A stretch of DNA of 43,254 nucleotides from Spartobacteria bacterium (GTDB taxonomy: Bacteria; Verrucomicrobiota; Kiritimatiellia; RZYC01), in NCBI GenBank assembly GCA_009930475.1, contig RZYC01000029.1:1-43254 (forward strand), read 5' to 3'. Positions 35,521 to 43,254 of this stretch are shown here, piece after piece. Each line of letters opens with the position of its first letter. Within the stretch, counting starts at the first letter, position 1. Under the pieces are notes generated by a model, which saw only the letters and a list, made by a program, of their open reading frames with translations, made no database searches and had not been told where the DNA came from. The translations under genes and the position numbers were made by a program.

Positions 35521-37329
35521 ATGGCTAAGAAAAAAATTCACATTATGAATACAGCCTTCCGTGACGGATTTCAGTCCTGTTATGGTGCGCGCGTATTAAC
35601 CGACGATTTCCTGCCCGCTGTGGAAGCATGCGTGGATGCGGGTATAACTCATTTTGAAGCAGGCGGCGGCGCCCGTTTCCAGAGCTTGTTTTTCTATTGC
35701 AACGAAAACGCCTTCACGATGATGGACCGTTTTCGCGAAGTGGCCGGCAAAAATGCAGACCTGCAGACACTGGCCCGTGGTGTTAACGTGGTGGGTTTGG
35801 ATTCGCAGTCCAGCGATATCATCAAACTTCACGCCAAAATGTTCGCGAAACACGGGATTACGACCATTCGTAACTTTGATGCGCTGAACGATGTCAACAA
35901 CTTGATCGACAGCGGCAAGGCGATTAAAGATGCCGGTCTGAATCATGAAGTCGTGGTCACCATGATGGAACTGCCTCCGGGCTGCTCTGGTGCACATACA
36001 GCTGAATTCTACATGCAGGTGCTGAAACAGATTCTTGATGCCGGTATTCCTTACGACAGCGTTTGTTTTAAAGATGCATCGGGAACATCTGTGCCTTCGA
36101 AAATTTTTGAGACCATCAAAGGAGCCCGCAAAATGCTGGGCAACGACGTAAAGATCGTCTTCCATTCCCATGAAACGGCCGGTATCGGTACAGTAGGTTA
36201 CAAATCAGCGATTGAAGCCGGTGCGGATCAGGTCGACTGCTCTATGCTGCCTATGTCCGGCGGTACGTGCCAGCCTGATATTGCCACCTTGTGGCATGCC
36301 CTGCGCGGTACAGATTATGAGCTGGATGTGGATATCGATAAGGTCATGAAGGCCGAAGTCATCTGCAAAAAATGTCTGGAAGATTATTTTCTGCCGCCTG
36401 AAGCCAAAGCGGTTGAGCCATTGATTCCCTGGTCTCCCATGCCGGGTGGCGCACTGACTGCCAATACGCAGATGCTGCGCGATAACGGTCTGATGGACAA
36501 ATATGCGGACTGCATCAACGCCATGGGTGAAGTGGTTCGCCTGGGTGGATTCGGTACGTCTGTTACACCGGTATCTCAGTTCTATTTCCAGCAGGCGTTC
36601 AACAATGTAATGTTTGGCCCTTGGAAGAAGATCGCCGAAGGCTATGGAAAAATGGTTCTCGGGTACTTTGGCAAAACGCCTTGCGAACCAGATCCTGAAA
36701 TCGTGAAATTGGCCGCTGAACAGTTGGGCAAAGAGCCTACGACCGAAAAAGTGGTTACGCTCAACGACCGCGATGCGACTAAAGGCATTGATGTCGCCAA
36801 GAAAATGCTTACCGATGCCGGTATTACCGATCTTTCCGATGAAAACATTTTCATCGCTGCCGCATGCAAAGAAAAAGGCATCCAGTTCCTGCTGGGCAAT
36901 GCCAAAATCGGCGTTCGTAAAAATGCAGCGGAAGCCGCTGAAGCGACACCTGCCGTCGCAGGCAATGCCTCCGGTGGTTATACGGTCACGGTGAACGGCA
37001 AAAAATATGGCGTGAAACTGGATGGCGACAAAGCCGAAGTGAACGGAAAGTCCTATGATGTAACAGTCAAAGCGGGCATGGATGCTCCTAAGGCTACTTC
37101 CGGTGGCAAGGGCTGTGTCGAAGTGCGCGCCCAGATGCCCGGTAATATTCTTCGCGTCGAAGTGGCTGAAGGCGATAGCGTAAGCGATGGCGATGTCCTG
37201 CTGGTCATGGAAGCCATGAAGATGGAAGTGGAAGTAAAATCCCCTGCAAGCGGAACCGTTGCAACAGTTGAAGTCGCTGTAGGCGATCAGACCGCATCAG
37301 GTTCTGTACTTGTCACAATCAACGACTAA
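35521..37329 (+). CDS. oadA: oxaloacetate decarboxylase-type alpha subunit (carboxyltransferase-biotin)
   Basis: A 602-residue protein. The N-terminal carboxyltransferase barrel has TAFRDGFQS, the carbamate/biotin-site FKDASG, and the metal ligands in FHSHETAG. A PycB-conserved domain spans about 300-470. A linker leads to the biotin domain, with biotinyl K567 in VMEAMKMEVEV. It transfers CO2 from a carboxylic acid to biotin; OadB then decarboxylates carboxybiotin and exports Na+. Oxaloacetate is the classic substrate, but FRDGFQSCYGARV-type proteins also include other acyl decarboxylases or a pyruvate carboxyltransferase, so the substrate is not certain. AAGGA precedes the ATG by six bases. 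Confidence 0.9.
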   Translation: MAKKKIHIMNTAFRDGFQSCYGARVLTDDFLPAVEACVDAGITHFEAGGGARFQSLFFYCNENAFTMMDRFREVAGKNADLQTLARGVNVVGLDSQSSDIIKLHAKMFAKHGITTIRNFDALNDVNNLIDSGKAIKDAGLNHEVVVTMMELPPGCSGAHTAEFYMQVLKQILDAGIPYDSVCFKDASGTSVPSKIFETIKGARKMLGNDVKIVFHSHETAGIGTVGYKSAIEAGADQVDCSMLPMSGGTCQPDIATLWHALRGTDYELDVDIDKVMKAEVICKKCLEDYFLPPEAKAVEPLIPWSPMPGGALTANTQMLRDNGLMDKYADCINAMGEVVRLGGFGTSVTPVSQFYFQQAFNNVMFGPWKKIAEGYGKMVLGYFGKTPCEPDPEIVKLAAEQLGKEPTTEKVVTLNDRDATKGIDVAKKMLTDAGITDLSDENIFIAAACKEKGIQFLLGNAKIGVRKNAAEAAEATPAVAGNASGGYTVTVNGKKYGVKLDGDKAEVNGKSYDVTVKAGMDAPKATSGGKGCVEVRAQMPGNILRVEVAEGDSVSDGDVLLVMEAMKMEVEVKSPASGTVATVEVAVGDQTASGSVLVTIND

Positions 37330-37347
37330 CGCGGGAGTAACAGACGA

Positions 37348-38859
37348 ATGCGTTTTAACTTTATCAAATCGATAATCCTGTCGCTTTTGATCTGCTTTTC
37401 CGCAGGTCTGGTGCAGGCTGCTGCACCGGCGGGGCAGGCGAAGGCTACCCCCGGCGTTGTGGCAGAGAAAACGGAAGTACTATCTATAGGCTCGGGTTTT
37501 AAAACCCTCTGGAAATCAACGGGTCTCTACCGTTTTTTTAATCCGGAAACGCCGGCGGAAAAACACATGGCATACGAGGATGCGACGATTAAAACGGTGG
37601 AAGCCGAAATCGCAGCAGGTCATTTTGCAAATGTGTATTCCGTATTAGACAAAGCCGTTGCTCATGAAGTGGATGCCGGTATCATTGCTGAGCTTAGAAC
37701 TCAGCTTGCCAAGGCTGAACAGGCGGGCGTTGTACCCAAAGGATTATTGCCTGAAGGTGCAGGCCAGTTTGTGATGATCATCATTGGCTTGTTGCTGATT
37801 TATTTGGCAATCGCTAAGGGTTTCGAGCCCCTGCTGTTGTTACCTATTGGTTTTGGTGCTATTCTCACGAATATCCCAGCCGCAGGTATTGCTGCCGGTC
37901 CGCTGCCAGGTCAACCCGCCGGTTTCTTGTACTACTTCTACACCGTTGGTGTTCAGTCCGGGGTTTTCCCGCTGCTCATCTTCATGGGTGTGGGCGCCAT
38001 GACCGATTTTGGTCCGTTGCTGGCAAATCCCAAAATGTCGCTGCTTGGCGGTGCCGCTCAGTTTGGTATTTTCTTTGCATTGCTGGGGGCGCTGCTGCTC
38101 TCTAACTTGATTCCCTCCATCAATTTTTCCTTACAGGATGCCGCTTCGATCGGTATCATTGGAGGTGCTGATGGTCCGACGGCGATTTTCCTGTCCTCGC
38201 GGTTGTCTCCAAACTTACTTGGAGCGATTGCTGTGGCCGCCTATTCATATATGGCACTGGTGCCGATTATCCAGCCTCCTATTATGAATTGGCTGACGAC
38301 GCCGGAAGAGCGTAAAATTGAGATGAAGCAGTTGCGTCATGTGCGCAAAATCGAAAAGATTCTCTTCCCGTTGATCGTGCTGATTCTTTGCATATTGCTG
38401 CTTCCCTCTGCTACGCCTCTGATTGGTATGCTCATGCTGGGCAACCTCATGAAGGAATCCGCTGTGGTCGATCGCCTGTCTGATACAGCGCAAAATGCGC
38501 TGATCAATATTGTGACGATCATGCTTGGTTTAGCTGTCGGTTCCAAGCTTGCCGCAGACAAATTCTTGAATGCGAATACATTGGGTATTCTTGTTCTTGG
38601 GTTGGCTGCCTTTATGATTGGTACGGCCAGTGGGGTGCTTCTTGCCAAACTGATGAATAAACTTAGCAAAGAAAAGATCAACCCGCTCATTGGCGCGGCT
38701 GGTGTTTCTGCTGTGCCTATGGCCGCCCGAGTGGTGAATAAGGTAGGCATGCAGAATAACCCTCATAACTTCCTGCTCATGCATGCCATGGGACCAAATG
38801 TCGCCGGTGTTATCGGTTCGGCAGTGGCCGCTGGTGTTTTGCTTGCGCTGTGTGGATAG
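37348..38859 (+). CDS. oadB: Na+-pumping decarboxylase beta subunit (OadB) with periplasmic-type insert
   Basis: The sodium-translocating membrane subunit. The core motifs are normal: [38 protein letters not shown] and [18 protein letters not shown]. At 503 residues it is longer than usual (about 375-435). It begins with a signal-peptide-like helix ([20 protein letters not shown]). The usual LW-STG start motif (near residue 52) is separated from the first core helix by about 70 polar residues. It ends the oadGAB operon and is followed 17 bases later by a strong terminator. Confidence 0.93.
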   Translation: MRFNFIKSIILSLLICFSAGLVQAAAPAGQAKATPGVVAEKTEVLSIGSGFKTLWKSTGLYRFFNPETPAEKHMAYEDATIKTVEAEIAAGHFANVYSVLDKAVAHEVDAGIIAELRTQLAKAEQAGVVPKGLLPEGAGQFVMIIIGLLLIYLAIAKGFEPLLLLPIGFGAILTNIPAAGIAAGPLPGQPAGFLYYFYTVGVQSGVFPLLIFMGVGAMTDFGPLLANPKMSLLGGAAQFGIFFALLGALLLSNLIPSINFSLQDAASIGIIGGADGPTAIFLSSRLSPNLLGAIAVAAYSYMALVPIIQPPIMNWLTTPEERKIEMKQLRHVRKIEKILFPLIVLILCILLLPSATPLIGMLMLGNLMKESAVVDRLSDTAQNALINIVTIMLGLAVGSKLAADKFLNANTLGILVLGLAAFMIGTASGVLLAKLMNKLSKEKINPLIGAAGVSAVPMAARVVNKVGMQNNPHNFLLMHAMGPNVAGVIGSAVAAGVLLALCG

Positions 38860-38876
38860 ATTCATATCTCTCTCGT

Positions 38877-38905
38877 GGGCCGGGTTTATCCCGGCCCTTT
38901 TTTTT
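38877..38905 (+). terminator. rho-independent terminator of oadGAB
   Basis: GGGCCGGG (38877-38884), loop TTTAT, CCCGGCCC (38890-38897), then eight T residues. Confidence 0.95.
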
Positions 38906-38969
38906 GCTGTGGCGTCGCCATGTATCGCAAAAAAACACTCCCCGAGGCCTGTGTACTTGCAATGCAGGC

Positions 38970-38997
38970 TTGACCCTTGCACAAAAAACTCTATTTT
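38970..38997 (+). promoter_or_regulatory. sigma70-like promoter of the HAD-fold gene
   Basis: TTGACC (38970-38975) and TATTTT (38992-38997) with a 16-base spacer lie about 50 bases before the ATG at 39048, directly after the oadGAB terminator. The leader includes AGGAG for translation. Confidence 0.55.
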
Positions 38998-39047
38998 ACT
39001 TCTTTTTATGTTTGAAACGCTATCGGCAAACCTAGGAGTTCCGGTTT

Positions 39048-39764
39048 ATGAAGGAAATCAAGAAAAACAACACAGTGAAACTTGAAACAGAAGTCACTGC
39101 GGCGGACTATGCCATCGTGTTTGAGCTCGAATATCTTGCGGCCATGGGGCGTGACAAGTATTTCGATGCCCTGAAAGCGGTGTTGGCGAAATATAAAGTG
39201 GAATTAACCCCTGCGCTGTTTGCCCGTTTTTGCACGGGACCTCATCCCCGGTTTTATATCGAAAAACTGGCCGCCGGCTGCGGTATTAGCAAAGTGGATG
39301 AGCTCAGCAAAGCGGCCCTGGATGCTTTTGACAAATGTTTTGCTGGCGATGTCACATTGAATCCGGCGCTCGCCTCACTGCTGAAAGTGGCGCAGGAAAA
39401 TAAAATTTCTGTTCATGCGCTGAGTGTGTTGCCGCCGGCTAAGGCGGAAGCACTGAAAACGGCACTGAAACTGCCGGCGGACATGGATGTGAATGCCTTT
39501 GATTCGATCGAAGCAAACTTTCCCCGTGTGGATGCATGGATGAAAATGACGCGCAATTTTGGCAAGAAATCGCGCCGGTGCATTGTGTTTGCCACCAGTT
39601 CCCGTACGTGTAAATCGGCCCTTTCGGCGGATATGCGCGCCATTGCCGTTCCGGATCATTTTACCGGCTATCAGGATTTCGGCGGTACGGATTTGGAATT
39701 GTCTGTTGATGGAGAATGGGATAACATGGCTGTGCTCAAAGAGCTTATTCCTGTTATGAAATGA
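39048..39764 (+). CDS. degenerate HAD-fold protein
   Basis: A 238-residue protein resembling beta-phosphoglucomutase/phosphatase HADs in length and fold order. The motif I position (usually DxD, the phosphoryl acceptor) reads FELEYLA, with E26 and E28 instead of Asp. The motif IV position (VFEDS in active relatives) reads VFATSSRT, lacking the acidic pair. Motif II is only loosely present (ALSVLP). Catalysis by the usual aspartyl-phosphate route therefore seems lost, and a binding or regulatory role is possible. It is a single-gene transcription unit with its own promoter and terminator, which argues that it is expressed and kept. Confidence 0.7.
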   Translation: MKEIKKNNTVKLETEVTAADYAIVFELEYLAAMGRDKYFDALKAVLAKYKVELTPALFARFCTGPHPRFYIEKLAAGCGISKVDELSKAALDAFDKCFAGDVTLNPALASLLKVAQENKISVHALSVLPPAKAEALKTALKLPADMDVNAFDSIEANFPRVDAWMKMTRNFGKKSRRCIVFATSSRTCKSALSADMRAIAVPDHFTGYQDFGGTDLELSVDGEWDNMAVLKELIPVMK

Positions 39765-39769
39765 CTTTC

Positions 39770-39794
39770 AGGAGCCTTCGGGCTCCTTTTTTTT
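39770..39794 (+). terminator. rho-independent terminator of the HAD-fold gene
   Basis: AGGAGCC (39770-39776), TTCG tetraloop, GGCTCCT (39781-39787), then a T run to 39794. Confidence 0.95.
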
Positions 39795-39822
39795 GCTCAC
39801 TTATCAGGAAGACTGGAACGCT

Positions 39823-40611
39823 ATGACGACACCTCAACTTTCGCGACTGTTGGATCTTATGGCTGAATTGCGCGGCGAAAACGGCTGCCCCTGGGATAAA
39901 AAACAGACCATGGAGTCTCTGAAGTCCTGCTTACTGGAAGAAACCTATGAAGTCATCGATGCCATCGATTCCGGCGACGTGATCAATCATCGCGAGGAAC
40001 TGGGGGATCTGTTGCTTCAGGTGGTGTTCCAGTCACAGATTGCCTCCGAAACCGGTCAGTTTACTTTCGACGATGTGGCCAAAGACATTGCTGACAAACT
40101 GGTGCGCCGTCACCCCCATGTGTTTGGCGATGAACAGGCCGATACTCCTGAAGAGGTGATTGTGCACTGGAATGCGGTGAAAAACAAAGAAAAGCAGGCC
40201 ACGCGCAAGTCCGTTCTCGATGGTATTCCGCGTTCCATGCCGGCTCTATTGCGTGCGCAGAAGGTGCAGTCAAAGGTGGCCCGCGTGGGTTTCGACTGGG
40301 ATGATATCGGCAGTGTGCTGGACAAGGTAAACGAGGAAGTCGATGAACTGGTCGACGCCATGGTGGAGAAAAACGAAGCGCATGTACGCGAGGAGTTGGG
40401 CGATTTGTTGTTTTCCATTGTGAATCTGGCCCGTTTTATTGGTCATGATACGGAAGAGGTGCTACACGAGGCCGTGCATAAATTTACCCGCCGTTTTCAG
40501 GCGGTGGAACAGCGGTTTTCCGATAAGAATAAAGAGATGAGCACTTGTTCGCTCAAAGAACTGGATGCCGTCTGGAATGCGGTGAAAGCAGAAGAAAGGT
40601 CGCATGGCTAA
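39823..40611 (+). CDS. mazG: MazG, nucleoside triphosphate pyrophosphohydrolase
   Basis: Hydrolyses NTPs or dNTPs to monophosphates and pyrophosphate, for example in housecleaning. The 262-residue protein has two tandem MazG domains: the first with GCPWDKKQT, EETYEVIDAI and REELGDLLLQVVF, the second with DDIGSVLDKVNEEVDELVDA and REELGDLLFSIVN. The metal-binding EExxE pattern is intact in both. ATG 39823 is chosen because the upstream TTG frame runs into the preceding terminator. It overlaps hrpB by eight bases, so the pair is translationally coupled. Confidence 0.93.
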   Translation: MTTPQLSRLLDLMAELRGENGCPWDKKQTMESLKSCLLEETYEVIDAIDSGDVINHREELGDLLLQVVFQSQIASETGQFTFDDVAKDIADKLVRRHPHVFGDEQADTPEEVIVHWNAVKNKEKQATRKSVLDGIPRSMPALLRAQKVQSKVARVGFDWDDIGSVLDKVNEEVDELVDAMVEKNEAHVREELGDLLFSIVNLARFIGHDTEEVLHEAVHKFTRRFQAVEQRFSDKNKEMSTCSLKELDAVWNAVKAEERSHG

Positions 40612-43129
40612 ACTGCCTGTTGCAGAGGTGCGCGATGCATTGTGCGATGCCCTGCAAACCTGCGGTCGTGCCGTGGTGTCGGCTCCCACGGGGTCGGGAA
40701 AATCGACGCAGATTCCGCAATATGTTTTGGACGACGGCTTGGCGGGTGAGAGCCAGGTGGTGGTGCTACAACCACGCCGTATTGCTGCCCGTATGCTGGC
40801 CAAGCGCGTAGCTGAGGAACGGGGCGGGTCGCCGGGATCTGAAATTGGCTATCAGGTTCGTCTGGAAAATGTGGTCTCTGAACGAACGCGTATTCGCTAC
40901 ATTACTGAGGGCGTCCTGCTGCGGGAATGCCTGATGGATCCCTTTCTTTCCCACATCGGGGTGCTGATTTTTGACGAGTTTCATGAACGTCACTTAACGG
41001 GGGACGTGGCTCTGGCACTGGCTATGCGGCTGTTGCAAACGGATCGGCCAGATTTGAAGATTATTGTTATGTCGGCCACGTTGCATACCGATCGATTGCT
41101 CAGCTATCTGGAACCCTGTCCATTGATCGAGTCGTCTGGTCGTATGTTTCCTGTGGATATGCAGTATTTACCCAAAAAAGCACCGTCTCAAGAAGCGATT
41201 TGGGATACGGCGGCCCAGGTGATTCGTCGACGGGAAGATTCCTTAGGATCTGGAGTGCTGGTGTTTATGCCAGGGATCTATGAAATCAATAAAACGGTTC
41301 AGGCCCTGCGTCAGGCGGTGTCGGGATGGAAAATTTGTGCGTTGCACGGAGAACTGCCGTTGCATGAACAGGATGCTGCAGTGAATCCTTGCCGTGAACG
41401 AAAAATCGTCGTGGCAACCAATGTGGCGGAAACGTCTATTACCGTCGATGGCATTACCGCCGTGGTGGATTGTGGCTTGGCTCGCGTGGCCCGATACGAT
41501 CCCGTGCGGGCAATGGATACCCTGTTCATCGAAAAAATTAGTCGTGCGTCGGCCGATCAGCGGGCCGGGCGCGCCGGCAGAACCGCTCCAGGGATTTGTT
41601 ATCGTCTGTGGACGGAGTATGAACAAAAAGGGCGCCCCGCCTTTGAAACGCCGGAGATTCATCGTACAGATCTCGCCGAAACGCTGCTGTCGCTAAAGGC
41701 ACTGGGTATGGCATCACTGGATGATGTTCCTTGGTTTGAATCACCCAGTGAGGTGCAGACCGCTCAGGCCTTGCAGTTTTTATGCGATATCGGAGCCATT
41801 GATGCGCAGGAGCAGGTGACGGATGTGGGCCGATCCATGTTGACCTATCCCCTGCATCCCCGCTATGCCCGCATGATGCTGGAGGCCATGCGTCGCAACT
41901 GTGCAGGCCCGGTATCAGTGATTGCCGCGCTGTCTCAGGGTCGTGATATTTTAATTCGTAATCCGGGTTCCGCCGCCAAGGAGATGCGCGAGCGGGTGTT
42001 GGGCGAAAAGATGTCTTCCGATTTCTTTGTGCGTGTGGCCGCCATGCATTTTGCCAGGGATGCGGGCTTTCGACGGGAAAAATGCGAGGCACTGGGGATT
42101 CATGCCTTTGCCTGTCAGCAGGCTTGGCAGCTGGCGCAACGTTTTATGAATATGACCCGCCTGCGTTCCGATGCCGATTGTTCCGTGCATGCCGGGAACG
42201 AGCGCGATGTGCGCCGTTGTATTTTTGCGGGTTTTGCCGATCGACTGGCCTGCCGTGTGGATCATGGCTCCCTCCGCTGTCTGGTGATTCACGGACGAAA
42301 AGGGGAGTTGTCCCGCGATTGCGCCGTGCAGGATGGACGGCTCTTCGTTTCCGCAGATATGGCGGAAATTGGAAGAAAAAAGGGGAGTTCATCGGTCTCG
42401 CTATCCCTGATCACCGCCGTTGAAGAGGACTGGCTCCAGGAGATGGCCCCGCAGTCGATGATGTTTCGTCGTATACCCTTTTATGATGCGGTTCTTAAAT
42501 CCGTGCGCATTGAAAATCGACGAGCCTTCCATGATCTTGTTTTGGAAAGCAGCGTGCGCGATGATGCCACCCCCGATGAATCCGCCGCCATGCTGGCCGC
42601 CGAAATTGTTCAGGGCCGCTGTAAGCTCCAGCAATGGAACGCCGCAGTGGAACAGTGGATTGAACGAGTGAATTTTGTTTCAAAAACCTTTCCCGAATGG
42701 GATATACCGCCCTTTGATGACGAAGCACGCCAGATGGTGCTGGAGCAGCTGTGTATGCATGCCACCCGCCTTCGAGAGGTTCAGACCCGCCCTGTACTGC
42801 CTGTGGTCAAGGCGTGGCTCAGTGCCGCCCAGCACGCCGCCGTGAATCATGCCGCTCCCACCCATCTGATCCTGCATTCCGGACGAAAAATCCCTATTCA
42901 GTACGATGCCGTGAATGCGCCAACCGTTCGCGTAGTGATTCAGCAGCTGTTTGGAATGGATACGTCTCCCTTGATTGCTGACGGACGTGCCCGCTTACGT
43001 TTTGATATCCTAGCACCCAACCAGCGATCTGTCCAGATCACCGACGACCTTGCCTCCTTTTGGGCCACCCGTTATCCCGATCTCAAAAAAGAGCTCAGTC
43101 GCAAATACTACAAACATGAATGGCGATAG
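40604..43129 (+). CDS. hrpB: HrpB-type ATP-dependent DEAH RNA helicase
   Basis: An 841-residue helicase of the HrpB family. Walker A is APTGSGKSTQIP (near residue 30), the DExH box is DEFHER, motif III is MSATL, and motifs V and VI are VATNVAETSIT and ADQRAGRAGRTAPG. After the helicase core come the helicase-associated domain and the HrpB C-terminal domain, ending PNQRSVQITDDLASFW and RYPDLKKELSRKYYKHEW. Length is normal. The cellular role of HrpB is not well defined. It starts inside the end of mazG (ATGGCTAA overlap). Confidence 0.94.
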   Translation: MAKLPVAEVRDALCDALQTCGRAVVSAPTGSGKSTQIPQYVLDDGLAGESQVVVLQPRRIAARMLAKRVAEERGGSPGSEIGYQVRLENVVSERTRIRYITEGVLLRECLMDPFLSHIGVLIFDEFHERHLTGDVALALAMRLLQTDRPDLKIIVMSATLHTDRLLSYLEPCPLIESSGRMFPVDMQYLPKKAPSQEAIWDTAAQVIRRREDSLGSGVLVFMPGIYEINKTVQALRQAVSGWKICALHGELPLHEQDAAVNPCRERKIVVATNVAETSITVDGITAVVDCGLARVARYDPVRAMDTLFIEKISRASADQRAGRAGRTAPGICYRLWTEYEQKGRPAFETPEIHRTDLAETLLSLKALGMASLDDVPWFESPSEVQTAQALQFLCDIGAIDAQEQVTDVGRSMLTYPLHPRYARMMLEAMRRNCAGPVSVIAALSQGRDILIRNPGSAAKEMRERVLGEKMSSDFFVRVAAMHFARDAGFRREKCEALGIHAFACQQAWQLAQRFMNMTRLRSDADCSVHAGNERDVRRCIFAGFADRLACRVDHGSLRCLVIHGRKGELSRDCAVQDGRLFVSADMAEIGRKKGSSSVSLSLITAVEEDWLQEMAPQSMMFRRIPFYDAVLKSVRIENRRAFHDLVLESSVRDDATPDESAAMLAAEIVQGRCKLQQWNAAVEQWIERVNFVSKTFPEWDIPPFDDEARQMVLEQLCMHATRLREVQTRPVLPVVKAWLSAAQHAAVNHAAPTHLILHSGRKIPIQYDAVNAPTVRVVIQQLFGMDTSPLIADGRARLRFDILAPNQRSVQITDDLASFWATRYPDLKKELSRKYYKHEWR

Positions 43130-43153
43130 AAAATACTAGATATAATATTATGT

Positions 43154-43183
43154 GACAGACCCATATTCATTTTAATATTGACA
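43154..43183 (+). promoter_or_regulatory. conserved leader of REP-associated transposase, copy 3
   Basis: GACAGACCCA (43154-43163) and TTGACA (43178-43183), start to start 24 bases as in copy 1, with ATTC and TTTTA also kept between them. The transposase ATG follows 30 bases after TTGACA. Confidence 0.6.
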
Positions 43184-43213
43184 GCGATGATGCGATTGTG
43201 ATGATGTTGAGCC

Positions 43214-43254
43214 ATGAGAAGAAAACGAATAAAGCGGGATGAACTGGCGCATTA
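43214..43254 (+). CDS. REP-associated transposase, copy 3 (first codons only, cut by window edge)
   Basis: The 13 visible codons read MRRKRIKRDELAH, nearly identical to the start of copy 1 (MRRKRIKRDQLAY) and close to copy 2. With the matching leader this is almost certainly the start of a third family member; whether it is intact cannot be seen. Confidence 0.7.
   Translation, partial: MRRKRIKRDELAH

Overview
The window looks like a bacterial chromosome segment of roughly balanced GC content. The gene mix points to the PVC superphylum, most likely Kiritimatiellota or Lentisphaerota. The evidence is two complete ~324-residue REP-associated (Y1) transposases plus the start of a third, an IS21 remnant with a third helper gene, a biotin-dependent Na+-pumping decarboxylase (OadGAB) and a glucosylglycerol-hydrolase-type enzyme. 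Decarboxylase sodium pumps and glycosylglycerol breakdown suggest an anaerobic or saline habitat. This taxonomic placement is inference, because no rRNA is present.

Layout. 1-1430: decayed IS21-family remnant on the minus strand (frameshifted helper gene, truncated istA) and otherwise empty DNA. 1434-4187: an unusual fusion of a sugar-binding lipoprotein/periplasmic-type domain with a MalF-type permease, with no partner permease or ATPase in view. 4379-4490: initiator tRNA-Met and terminator. 4511-5543: REP-associated transposase copy 1. 5654-15322: a plus-strand housekeeping run: shikimate kinase, undecaprenyl-phosphate sugar transferase, DEDDh exonuclease, ThiD-like kinase, ComEC, a secreted GH13 branching-enzyme-like protein and CbiM. 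15385-16908: YajD-type HNH nuclease (minus) and transposase copy 2. 16992-19565: DAHP synthase (minus) and TrmFO (plus).

19624-26596: a complete four-gene, tightly overlapping Wadjet/MksBEFG-type operon (jetABCD): kleisin, MukE-like, SMC-like ATPase and a TOPRIM nuclease. It is expected to act as a DNA-loop-extruding defence against plasmids. This is the main defence system of the window and its kleisin and MukE subunits look divergent.

26733-34354: a minus-strand catabolic cluster: glucosylglycerol-hydrolase-like GH13, a GH36 alpha-galactosidase, and two medium-chain polyol-type dehydrogenases. Each dehydrogenase is preceded by the same GGAACGCGCG operator-like site. A role in using glycosylglycerol osmolytes (glucosylglycerol and/or floridoside) is the working hypothesis.

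34482-38905: pentapeptide-repeat protein (minus), then the oadG-oadA-oadB sodium-pump operon and a strong terminator. 38970-43129: a degenerate HAD-fold protein with its own promoter and terminator, then mazG and hrpB. 43154-43254: the leader and first codons of transposase copy 3, cut by the window edge. All three transposases carry the same upstream leader (CAGAC, then TTGACA, then ATG about 30 bases on).
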